NCBI GenBank assembly: GCA_964497585.1
Contig: CAZCDS010000023.1
Coordinates: 1 to 64,000 of the forward strand
Reading direction: 5' to 3'
DNA: 64,000 nucleotides
Source of the DNA: CAZCDS01 sp964497585
GTDB lineage: Bacteria; Desulfobacterota; Desulfomonilia; Desulfomonilales; Desulfomonilaceae
Part shown: positions 53,326 to 61,394 of the stretch, piece by piece
Numbering within the stretch: position 1 is the first letter of the stretch
Layout: each line of letters opens with the position of its first letter
The notes under the pieces: model-generated
Databases searched by the model: none
Seen by the model: the letters and a program-made list of their open reading frames with translations, nothing else
What the model was told of the DNA's origin: nothing
Made by a program: the position numbers and the translations under genes

Positions 53326-53847
53326 TTCGGATCACCTCCTCCTGTGTCGGCAAATCTCGGGAACAGACCGCACACCAACCGTGACGTCGACCGATGTCCA
53401 GGCAAACACGCGAAAGGGCGTGTCCGCTTGGCCTTCACCCTCCTCATGTCCCGTTCGTCGGGATTCTTCCCCGAAGAGAATACTCTGGAGAGACTCAACT
53501 GCGACTCCCAGGATCTCCGGAGGGCCGGGCTCACGCACTCCTTTACCGGCCAATGACTCGGTCGTCAAGCGTGCCCGTATCGATCGATGTGCAGGCCGGT
53601 ATCCGCATCGCAAGGCGTTTTCCTTCCGCGCTTGGGAACCGAGGGATTCTCGCATGGTACCCGACAATCGCTGTTATTTCAAGGTAATGACTGCAAATGC
53701 GGAGGTCCGGCCCCGGTCTCGAAGAGATGTCTGGGACGGGCGCGAAAGCCTGCTCGGTGGCAAAACTTTTAACTTTCCTTTTAAAAAATAATATGATATG
53801 CAAGGTATTTAAAGTAATCAATGATCTTTTCGCACGAAGAGGTCTGG
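53326..53847. other. Divergent intergenic region
   Basis: No gene is supported. The right 90 bases are notably AT-rich and hold the promoter listed separately. Confidence 0.35.
53769..53797 (+). promoter_or_regulatory. Sigma70-type promoter before the outer-membrane-like gene
   Basis: TTAACT at 53769-53774, a 17-base AT-rich spacer, and TATGAT at 53792-53797. The predicted start is near 53804, leaving a leader of about 45 bases before ATG 53848. Confidence 0.5.
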
Positions 53848-54729
53848 ATGATATGCTCAAAAAAGAACCGGTTGATACCCATCTTCCTCTTCGCTCTCGG
53901 CTCGCTTCTCGCTCTCCAGGGACACCCGTCGGACGCGCAGATGCTCTCCGGATACGCCCCCGGGCTGATCATGGACCCTCAGAGGATGCCAATGCCCGGT
54001 TTGCGAGAGCCTGGCCGGTATCTGCAAGGCGCAGTGCCGGGACTGGCCGACCGAACGTGCGGGTTTTTCTTTCTTCCTCCCTTCCAGGCTGAATTCAGGG
54101 TACGATTTCTGTATCAGTTCATGTCCGGAGAATTGGAGCGGATTTCAACGGGAGAGGGTATCGAACTTGCGGACGAACTCGGGCTTGAGCACACTACGGT
54201 CATCGTTCAGCCGATGGCCCGGGCCCAATTCGGGCGTCTTTCATTTCGCTTGTACGGCGACATGTACGCGAGGGAAATTAGGGCTCCGGGAGGCTCGGAG
54301 ATCGATTGGCCCGTAATCTGGTTCGGATCCGATTTCGACGTTATCGAAAGAGAATCGTGGCGCGCGGGCCTCACGTTCGATATCACTCCAATATATCCGG
54401 AGTTCACCATCGGGCCGAATCCCCTGGGCGCGTTTCGTTTCAAAGCGAGGCGTCCGGCAACGCTCGGGATCTTCTTCGCCTACAACCCCCCGGACCTCGG
54501 AGGGATGACACCCAGCATCGAAGTCCGTGCCAGGCGCGGCGTCCGGACGGGAACGAGGTTGGACGAGGCTGAGGTTTCACTGGGCATAAGGACGCCGGAA
54601 AGCGTCCTAGGAAGCATCGCTGTCCGTGGAGGATGGCGATACACAGCGATCACATGCCACAGCGAAGGCGATCACGTGATATACCCCAACTTCTCGGCCT
54701 ATTTCTTCGATCTGGTCCATTATTACTGA
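53848..54729 (+). CDS. Secreted, probably outer-membrane beta-barrel-like protein
   Basis: ATG 53848 (GAAGAGG upstream) is used rather than ATG 53821. The product has 293 residues with a clear signal peptide (RLIPIFLFALGSLLALQG, cleavage near SDA-QM). The mature chain is rich in alternating aromatic/polar strands (FQAEFRVRFLYQF, RLSFRLYGDMYAREI, WRAGLTFDITPIYPEFT, LGSIAVRGGWRYTAI) and ends in FDLVHYY, an aromatic C-terminus typical of barrel proteins. No named family is recognised. It neighbours polysaccharide export genes, but the polarity and a terminator separate them. Confidence 0.65.
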   Translation: MICSKKNRLIPIFLFALGSLLALQGHPSDAQMLSGYAPGLIMDPQRMPMPGLREPGRYLQGAVPGLADRTCGFFFLPPFQAEFRVRFLYQFMSGELERISTGEGIELADELGLEHTTVIVQPMARAQFGRLSFRLYGDMYAREIRAPGGSEIDWPVIWFGSDFDVIERESWRAGLTFDITPIYPEFTIGPNPLGAFRFKARRPATLGIFFAYNPPDLGGMTPSIEVRARRGVRTGTRLDEAEVSLGIRTPESVLGSIAVRGGWRYTAITCHSEGDHVIYPNFSAYFFDLVHYY

Positions 54730-54894
54730 CAATCTGAAAGACTGAGCGACCGATAGACCGCCGGTAAAAGAAATGCGCAATCCGCAAGCCCGCGAGAGTC
54801 TGCGTCCACCAGTATCCTAACGGTAATCGTACCTCTCAACCCCACCTCGGCAGGCCGGCGGCTCCCCGTCGGTATGGGATGCAAGAGTGGAAAG

Positions 54895-54932
54895 GGTACA
54901 GAAAAGAAGGAACCACGCGCATTGTGGTTCCT
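54895..54932 (-). terminator. Rho-independent terminator of the Wza-like gene
   Basis: GGAACCAC (54909-54916) and GTGGTTCC (54924-54931) form a perfect stem, 9 bp with A54908-T54932. On the minus strand the stem is followed by TTCTTTTCTG. It lies 29 bases beyond the stop of the minus-strand export gene. Confidence 0.7.
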
Positions 54933-54960
54933 CCGGTTGCCGTCGACGCGGTGTTTATTG

Positions 54961-56052
54961 TTAGCCGCGATCGTCTATCTCGCCTACGATGTCGATGAAC
55001 GCGGCAATCTCGGCCGCGGTAGCGAAATACTGTTCCATGAAGACGCGGAGGTCTCGCACATAGGTCTTGGGCACGTAGATCACGTCGTAGGGCTTGACCA
55101 GTATGGCGGAAGACATGTCTCCCACGTCGAGGATTCTCTTGAGATCGAGTCTGCGACCGATCGGCTTGCCGTAAATATTCTTGGAAATCAGGATAACGCT
55201 GGTGAGATCGGCGGTGTCGGTTATGTGGCCGCCGGCCAGCGCGATCGCATGGAGGGCGGTAATGGGCTGCTCGATCTCGTACGCGCCGGGGTTGTTGACC
55301 TGGCCTAGCACATAGACTTTGCGAGAATGCACCGCTTGGAGAGCCAAAGAGGCCACCACGTGCTTGAGCGGCCCCTTTCTGTAGAGCCTGTTCACGGTGC
55401 GCTCCACTTCCCGGACCGTATGCCCTCCGGCGAGGACCCTCTCTCTTACGAGGGGGAGGTCGATGGTTCCGTCAGGCTTCACCGTGAGCTGGGTCTGCTG
55501 GCCGTTCGTGAGTGTTGTCAGAGACTCTACCAGTCTCTTGACCTTCTCGTAGAACCCGACCACTGAAACCGTCACGAGTTTGTAATCCCGGTTCTTGCTC
55601 TCCGCCCCTCCATTCTTGAAGATGTGCGCGTCCTTGAACCTCCGCTCGATTCGCCGTGCCAGCCCCTGAGGCGAAAGCCCCGCTGCCCGGACCTCCCCTA
55701 TCCCGGGCAGCGTGATCATGCCGTCAGGCCTGATGACCACCTTGCGGTTGAGGTCCGGATCGAGTATGAACTCGATGTCGACCACGTCGAGGGTATCGAG
55801 CTTGTACGTTCCGGCAGGAATGCTCCATTCCGTCTGGAAATTCACGGAGAGAATGTCCTGCGGGCCGAGACGGTAGTTCCTGCAGACGATGTCGAACGCT
55901 TCTGCAAGGTCGAAGATCTGCGGCTGAACGATCGGTCCTGGCGAAGGTCTGAAAGGCGAAGGCATGAGGCCGATGCATCCCCCCAGCATGACGGAGGCGA
56001 GCGCGAGGGCGATGTATGCGAAGACTTTGGCCTTTTTTAGCAGTATGAGCAT
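54961..56052 (-). CDS. Wza-type polysaccharide export lipoprotein with SLBB domain
   Basis: The predicted protein has 363 residues. A lipobox MLGGC makes C26 the likely lipidated residue. A Poly_export (PES) domain starts at YRLGPQDILSV and extends through VVIRPDGMITLPGIGEVRAA and LTVKPDGTIDLPLVRERVLA, that is, two related PES segments in a row. An SLBB domain follows (SRKVYVLGQVNNPGAYEIEQ). The C-terminus DVIYVPKTYVRDLRVFMEQY suggests the final amphipathic helix that crosses the outer membrane in Wza. It would export capsule or exopolysaccharide through the outer membrane. It has its own promoter and terminator, so it is monocistronic; no Wzc-like kinase is next to it. Confidence 0.88.
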   Translation of the reverse strand: MLILLKKAKVFAYIALALASVMLGGCIGLMPSPFRPSPGPIVQPQIFDLAEAFDIVCRNYRLGPQDILSVNFQTEWSIPAGTYKLDTLDVVDIEFILDPDLNRKVVIRPDGMITLPGIGEVRAAGLSPQGLARRIERRFKDAHIFKNGGAESKNRDYKLVTVSVVGFYEKVKRLVESLTTLTNGQQTQLTVKPDGTIDLPLVRERVLAGGHTVREVERTVNRLYRKGPLKHVVASLALQAVHSRKVYVLGQVNNPGAYEIEQPITALHAIALAGGHITDTADLTSVILISKNIYGKPIGRRLDLKRILDVGDMSSAILVKPYDVIYVPKTYVRDLRVFMEQYFATAAEIAAFIDIVGEIDDRG

Positions 56053-56097
56053 GTTATTAGATCTCTTAGTTCGAGCTCTACTTTATATTTTTGATCT

Positions 56098-56127
56098 ATC
56101 ATACCATAATTTATGACATTTTGTCAA
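56098..56127 (-). promoter_or_regulatory. Sigma70 promoter of the Wza-like gene
   Basis: On the minus strand a consensus TTGACA (plus 56122-56127) is followed by an 18-base AT-rich spacer and TATGAT (plus 56098-56103). The predicted start is about 40 bases before ATG 56052. Confidence 0.6.
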
Positions 56128-56284
56128 CATAAAGTGCGCCTGGCTCAAGGGTGTACCGGCCGGGCTCACAGGCCAAATCATTATGGTCAAGATATTGATA
56201 TTACAGTCCAAACCAGGCATTGAGCTGCACGCAGACTGTCTGCGTCCGACGCGCAATTTCCTCTCTTGGGACGGGCACGGCCCC

Positions 56285-56515
56285 CTGCGCGGAGGAGCCG
56301 CGGTTCCTCCGCGAACGAGATTCTGCTTTTCAGCAATTCCCTGTGGGAACGGTCCGCGCGAGTCCGCACCCCCCCGAGGGGAGATGCAGGGCTCGTGCAG
56401 TGATTTGCAATCTGACCGGTGGCACCTTATAGCAGTTGCCAAAAGAAATGGCAGATTTCTTGGGGAAAGATTGCGGAGGGCTCTTTTTTCGGCAAAAAAC
56501 CGCCCTCCGCGCCTC
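56285..56515. repeat. Two strong inverted repeats in a 700-base gene-free gap
   Basis: CGCGGAGGA (56288-56296) pairs with TCCTCCGCG (56305-56313). GCGGAGGGC (56473-56481) pairs with GCCCTCCGC (56502-56510), with an inner T6/A6 stem (56484-56489 with 56494-56499) and a CGGC loop. The gap 56053-56757 has no gene I can support. The second structure could be a terminator or the core of a small RNA. Confidence 0.5.
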
Positions 56516-56757
56516 CCGCAAAAACCCCATATTTTCGGCAAACTGCCCCGCTTTGCTTCGCCAGTTTGCAGGATGAAGTAGGGAAGTTCTTGAGACATAC
56601 GCCACCGCCAATAAGACAGAATCTTTGACAATCGGTATACTTTGGTCATGAGCCTCTCCTTGAGAGGTCTTGGGGAGCTCCGGGACCGGGCATTCGTTCG
56701 GGGTTGTCTCCATCGCGTGGACTGGTCCCGGCCTCATGGTGAGCCGAGGAATTCCCG

Positions 56758-57549
56758 TTGATTGACGTTCACAACCACCTGCTGGCAGGCATTGATGACG
56801 GATCCCGGGACATTGCGGAGACGATCGCAATGTGCCGCGTGGCCGCGCTTGACGGCGTCCGGGAGATCGTTGCAACCCCCCATTTTATTGATGGAGAGTT
56901 TATCAACGATCCCTCGGACATCATCGACTCCGTGGAGGTTCTCAACGAAAGGCTGGCCGGGAAGGGGATCGAGTTGCCCGTTTATCCGGGCATGGAAGTG
57001 CCGGTCTTGCCGGACATTCCGGGCTTGCTGAGCGCCAACCGGATCATGACGTTGAACACGGGGCGATACCTGCTTGTTGAGTTCTCTCACGACAAAGCAC
57101 CTGCGCTCTTCGAAAGGCTCGTTGATGCGTTGGCCCAGAGGGGCCACGGAGTCATACTCGGCCATCCCGAGAAGAACCTCGCGATTCAGCGGGATCCTGA
57201 CTATCTCTTCAGAATTCTGCGCCAGTTCACCAAGGGCGAGTTTCTCATTCAGATCGCGGGGGACAGTCTGACAGGTCACACGGGGCCGCTCGTACGCAAG
57301 ACGGCACGCACGCTCCTGAAGAACAATCTCGTCCACATCATTGCGAGCGACGCTCACTCGCCCTTTCTCCGGCCGCCCCAGCTTTCGGAAGCGCTCAGCG
57401 CCGCTTCGCGTATCGTGGGCAAGGAGAGGGCCTGGCAGATGGTTTCGGACGTCCCCCGAACGGTTGTACATGGAGCGGATCTCCCCGATCAGCCGGAGCC
57501 GACAAGCACCAGGCGCTGGTGGCATATTGCCCAACGCCGGGGCGGATGA
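56758..57549 (+). CDS. CpsB/CapC-family PHP protein-tyrosine phosphatase
   Basis: The predicted protein has 263 residues. It starts at TTG 56758, directly at IDVHNHLLAGIDDGSRD, with GAGGA seven bases upstream. The His/Asp metal ligands of the PHP fold are visible: HNH (H5, H7), DDG, VATPHF, GMEV, LGHPEKN and IIASDAHS. In Gram-positive and some other bacteria these phosphatases act on tyrosine kinases (Wzc/CpsD) that control polysaccharide chain length. Here the Wza-like gene is divergent with 700 bases between, so the pairing is functional inference. Confidence 0.86.
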   Translation: MIDVHNHLLAGIDDGSRDIAETIAMCRVAALDGVREIVATPHFIDGEFINDPSDIIDSVEVLNERLAGKGIELPVYPGMEVPVLPDIPGLLSANRIMTLNTGRYLLVEFSHDKAPALFERLVDALAQRGHGVILGHPEKNLAIQRDPDYLFRILRQFTKGEFLIQIAGDSLTGHTGPLVRKTARTLLKNNLVHIIASDAHSPFLRPPQLSEALSAASRIVGKERAWQMVSDVPRTVVHGADLPDQPEPTSTRRWWHIAQRRGG

Positions 57550-57630
57550 GGTCACAAAAGCCACTTCGCCGGGCCGGCATGGCACACGTCTTCATGGAAG
57601 CTCCCCATGCGGCGGGAATTGAGGACCGTG

Positions 57631-57666
57631 TTGCTTCTCTTGGTGTCTTCACGTCTTGATGGTAGA
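57631..57666 (-). repeat. Inverted copy of the dispersed repeat
   Basis: TTGCTTCTCTTGGTGTCTTC followed by ACGTCTTGATGGTAGA is the reverse complement of the CCA-CAAGAC-CGAAGACACCAAG pattern seen at 43400-43445. Confidence 0.4.
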
Positions 57667-57795
57667 CTTTCCCTGTTGACCCTCAGAGTAACAAGGCATT
57701 GCGAGCATGTACCGACTCGGCCGGTTGTGCCGGAGCGGCTGCTGGTGAGCCTGCGTGGAAACGAATGGTGCGAGCGAGGAGAGGAGGAATTTCCC

Positions 57796-58794
57796 ATGGA
57801 CGCTCGATATGTGGAACTGGCCAAGAGGATCGGCCTGGGCCAGTCGGAACGAATCCCCAAACTCTTTGCAATAATTGCGGACAGTGACGAAGCGGATCTG
57901 CTACTGGCCTTGCCAATGGACGTTCCCACCGCGGCGGCGAAGTTCGGACGCTCGGAAGCGGACACCTCCTCGATGGTCGATACGCTCTTCAAGAAGGGCC
58001 TGGTTTTCCCATCAGCCAAAACCGATCCGCCCACGTACCGGATGTGCCGGGACCTGGTGCAGTTCCATGATGCGACGATCCTCTGGCCGGACGCCCCCCG
58101 TGAGTTTCTCGATCTGTGGCAGGATTTCATGGAAACCGAATGGCCCGACGTTGCACGGACCTTCAATCAACTCATACCCCGACCGTTCACCCGGGTCATT
58201 CCGGTGGGAGTCACCATCCCCGGCAAGCATCACGTGCTCGCATTCGAGGATGTGCGCGACATCATCGACAGGGCGCGCACTATCGCTGTCACCAAGTGTA
58301 CGTGTCGGCTCACCGCGCACAAGTGTGACAAGCCCCTGGAAACGTGCCTCCAGATCAACCGTGCCGCGGACTACAGCATCAATCGGGGAACCGGGAGGGA
58401 ACTCACCAAGGAAGAGGCGCTCGACATCGTGCGACAGTCTGAGGAAGCGGGCCTGATTCACGTGGTGATGAACAAGCAGGCCGTGGATCACTTCATCTGC
58501 AACTGCTGCTCCTGCTGCTGTCAGACGATGCCCATACTCATCGAGCACAACATCAGCGTGATTGAACCGAGCCGTTTCGCTGCGCAGGTCGATCCGGACC
58601 TCTGTAGCTCCTGTGAGACCTGTGTGGACCGCTGCTTCTTCGGCGCGATAACGGTTGAGGGAGAAGAACCGGCCACCGTCGACCGGGAAAAGTGCCTCGG
58701 ATGCGGAGTGTGCCAGGTGACCTGCCCCGAGGAGGCTATCTCCCTGGTGGAGGTCAGGGAGCAGAGCTATGTCCCTGAGAAACTGTTCGGGTAG
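57796..58794 (+). CDS. 4Fe-4S protein with helix-turn-helix-like N-terminus
   Basis: ATG 57796 has an ideal Shine-Dalgarno (GAGGAGGAA). The product has 332 residues. Residues 1-75 resemble a winged-helix region (LLALPMDVPTAAAKFGRSEA, then SSMVDTLFKKGLVF). Three Cys clusters follow. The first is KCTCRLTAHKCDKPLETC (about 168-185). The second is FICNCCSCCCQTM (about 233-245). The third consists of two consecutive ferredoxin motifs, CSSCETCVDRC and CLGCGVCQVTCP (about 270-310). It is a cytosolic electron-transfer or sensory protein of a type common in anaerobic Desulfobacterota and archaea. The partner is not in the window. Confidence 0.85.
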   Translation: MDARYVELAKRIGLGQSERIPKLFAIIADSDEADLLLALPMDVPTAAAKFGRSEADTSSMVDTLFKKGLVFPSAKTDPPTYRMCRDLVQFHDATILWPDAPREFLDLWQDFMETEWPDVARTFNQLIPRPFTRVIPVGVTIPGKHHVLAFEDVRDIIDRARTIAVTKCTCRLTAHKCDKPLETCLQINRAADYSINRGTGRELTKEEALDIVRQSEEAGLIHVVMNKQAVDHFICNCCSCCCQTMPILIEHNISVIEPSRFAAQVDPDLCSSCETCVDRCFFGAITVEGEEPATVDREKCLGCGVCQVTCPEEAISLVEVREQSYVPEKLFG

Positions 58795-58997
58795 TCGGCT
58801 GTCCGTGGCGTCGGATCGAAGGACGTCGGAACCGATTTCTGCCCACGCGCCTTCGCATTGATGAACTCACGGGGAATCTTGCCGGACAACGGGGACAAGA
58901 AAGTCCTCCTGTCAGCCCTTTGCTGAATGAGGGGAACCAGACCTGCCGGGAAAAGTGATAGGGCGCCCGGCAGAAGAGGCTCACGAAATGGGGCGAC

Positions 58998-59774
58998 ATG
59001 ACCAGGATCCGCCATGCCGGGCTGGGACTGTGGATTCTGCTCGTGGTCGGTTTAGGGCCCGCGTCGGCGGACGCGCCGGTCGAGGACTACCACCTGCCAT
59101 ACGAGCGGATTCCTGCCGCGGTGCTGACCGAGTCGAGGGGCGCGCTCACCATTATGTGTCAGGACCCGGACGCAATGCGGAAATACCACGGGAAGACTGT
59201 TCCCGAGGTAGTGATCCGATCGTACCGCAGAGATGGTACCAGCTTCGTACAAGCCGGCACGATCCCCTTGCGTGAGACGCGCCCGCTTACCGGCTGGCTC
59301 TTCGACGCTACGAGGGTCCGTCGATTCCCCTCAGTGGTCCGGAAAGGCGAGTATGTCCGGATCGTCTACAATGTGGACAAGGACCTCAGAGCCCGGGTCA
59401 GGCCCAAGGAGTTCTCCGACCTGATGCCCAAGGGGTGGGGAGACTCCGCGTCCCCAGACTGGTTCTCCGGGGGAGTCCTTCCGAACCGGCCGGTTGTGGA
59501 TATCTGGTATCTCTGCAAAGACAAGAAACGACGATTGTACGACGCGCCGATCGAGACCGCGTGTTCCGTGGTCGTCACTCGCCAATCGCTACACAAGCGG
59601 CTGGAAGCGGAGAGGCTCGACGGCAATCCCGTGATAACAGAGGTGCGCGGCGGCTTTGGTCTTCTCGGCTCCTTCGATCCGTGCTCCGGTCAACTCAAGC
59701 GTTTCAAATGGATTCGCGTACGAGACGATAAGGGCCGCCTTACCATATGGCCGGTGGTGGGGCTCTCCTGCTAG
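58998..59774 (+). CDS. Secreted protein of unknown function
   Basis: The predicted protein has 258 residues. A signal peptide (about 1-25, AGLGLWILLVVGLGPASA) is followed by a mature domain with LTIMCQDPDAMRKYHGK, VPEVVIRSYRRDGTSF and a C-terminal EVRGGFGLLGSFDPC. It has five Cys, which may form disulfides. There is no recognised family. The GGGG before ATG 58998 is a weak ribosome site. It is followed 171 bases later by another secreted Cys-containing protein gene. Confidence 0.6.
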   Translation: MTRIRHAGLGLWILLVVGLGPASADAPVEDYHLPYERIPAAVLTESRGALTIMCQDPDAMRKYHGKTVPEVVIRSYRRDGTSFVQAGTIPLRETRPLTGWLFDATRVRRFPSVVRKGEYVRIVYNVDKDLRARVRPKEFSDLMPKGWGDSASPDWFSGGVLPNRPVVDIWYLCKDKKRRLYDAPIETACSVVVTRQSLHKRLEAERLDGNPVITEVRGGFGLLGSFDPCSGQLKRFKWIRVRDDKGRLTIWPVVGLSC

Positions 59775-59945
59775 CGGGACATTGCGAGAATCAACTGTCG
59801 GTTTGATCGAGAAACAACGTCCTTTCTGTCGCCGATCCGAAAGGGTAGGGGGATTCATTGCGGCGCGGTCATTCGCGCTCTTCGTCTCACCACTGACGCA
59901 GGGTGCCGTCCGGCGCGCACGCGTCAGATAACGGGTAGATTTGGG

Positions 59946-60881
59946 ATGCAAACTCAACACGTTCGTCTGTTCGCAATATGGCTCGTTCTGCTCGCTGCGC
60001 TGATGCCCGAGCTTGTTGTTGCAAAGGACAGAAACGCGCTCGACGGGCAACCTGTGGAAGTACCAAGACGTGGGGAGATGACCGCGGCAAGTGGAGCGAT
60101 ACTTCTCGGCCCGATAACCCTTCCGACGGATCAAGATGCTACAGGGTCTGCTGAAGCTGAGACGGCCGCTGAGGGACCTCGATCATGTTTTCCGTACAAG
60201 GAGAAGAAACGGATTTCAATTCCCAAGACATTCGGAGCAGGCCGCGAATGCTATGCAGCAGCCTATGAGGAGTCTTTCCCGCCCGAGCCGTTCCTCTTCC
60301 CGAGCCTGCCTGCCTGGCTGTGCTTCTGGTGTGAAAAGGGCAAGAAAGGACGGACGTGCTTCGAAGCACGGTCAGAGCACTGGGCACACCAGTACGTTGA
60401 AGGATTCTTTAACAAGTTTGAGATTGTGCCCCTCTTCTGCGAGAGAGAGCCCCGGGAGGCAATCCTGTTTACTCCGGCGTCTTATGGTGGCGGCAGCGGC
60501 TTTAATCTATTGGTAACTCTGTGGGTCTACCAAAAAGATTGCGGTCAATTCGTGAACATACTACCGGAGATCACAGTCCACAGGTTTGACGAATACAAAC
60601 TCCTGAGCGATCCCGAAGGCAAACTCAATGGAATAATGGTTGTAGCAGATTATGCACCAACAGCGGAGGAGAGTTATCAGGATCTGAGTTCGTATCGAAT
60701 TACTATTTACCGCTACAGCGACAAGGACAAGAGATTCACACCTGTCCAGGGCGGTCAATTCCTGACCGGGAAGAATTACCCGGCCAAGCTGGAAGGTCAG
60801 GGGGAGACAGAAATCATCGACGAACAGATGGAAAAGATAAGACGCGTTATCGAGAAGAACCTCGACGGGCGTACCAAGTAA
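59946..60881 (+). CDS. Secreted protein of unknown function
   Basis: The predicted protein has 311 residues with a signal peptide (VRLFAIWLVLLAALMPELVV, about 6-26) and no other membrane segment. The mature chain contains seven Cys residues (for example in RSCFPYKEKK and ALCFWCEKGKKGRTC-like segments) and a C-terminal beta region with YRITIYRYSDKDKRF. No family is recognised. The start ATG 59946 lacks a strong ribosome site. Together with the preceding gene it forms a pair of secreted unknowns between an Fe-S protein and the radical SAM fusion. Confidence 0.6.
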   Translation: MQTQHVRLFAIWLVLLAALMPELVVAKDRNALDGQPVEVPRRGEMTAASGAILLGPITLPTDQDATGSAEAETAAEGPRSCFPYKEKKRISIPKTFGAGRECYAAAYEESFPPEPFLFPSLPAWLCFWCEKGKKGRTCFEARSEHWAHQYVEGFFNKFEIVPLFCEREPREAILFTPASYGGGSGFNLLVTLWVYQKDCGQFVNILPEITVHRFDEYKLLSDPEGKLNGIMVVADYAPTAEESYQDLSSYRITIYRYSDKDKRFTPVQGGQFLTGKNYPAKLEGQGETEIIDEQMEKIRRVIEKNLDGRTK

Positions 60882-61394
60882 ACGAAGATCCATTTCGCGG
60901 TTATAACTCATCGATTTTCGCCCTCTACGGAGTTGTCATTGGGAGTTCGGGCAGGGTCGCACGTTGACCCCTTTCCGAGGCCAGCGCCTCCCAAAGCTGC
61001 GATAGGGGACAGGATTGGGATGCCACCGCCCGCTTGCCCGGTAGTGCGCTTCCATTTGCGTCAGACCTTTGTCAATAGCCACAACCGGCCGTACCGGCAA
61101 TCACCAGGTGTCCCTCACAACGATGCGATAGAGCGAGGGGAACACAAGGAACAGCAGCGCTGCGTACCACAGAGGAGATTTTTCCAATCTTTAGGTCGGG
61201 AGATCCGGCCCCGCGTCAGCGATCTCTGCTCAATTCGGCACGCTGAAGCTCCTGGACCTTCACTGGTTCGATCGACGAAAGAACGGGCAACTCGACTTGA
61301 TGCATTCCTTGTTGAGTTCGTGGCGTTCGCAGGATTGCCACTCTTCCGCGCGGATCGGAACAGGGAGTAGATTCATCGATTCCTCCGCCGCCAT
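60882..61394. other. Intergenic region
   Basis: This 513-base gap separates convergent genes. I find no supported gene and no standard terminator. Confidence 0.35.

Noticed and set aside
56083..56875. Open frames on both strands across the gap
   Set aside because: They are driven by the inverted repeats and have no start signals or recognisable domains.
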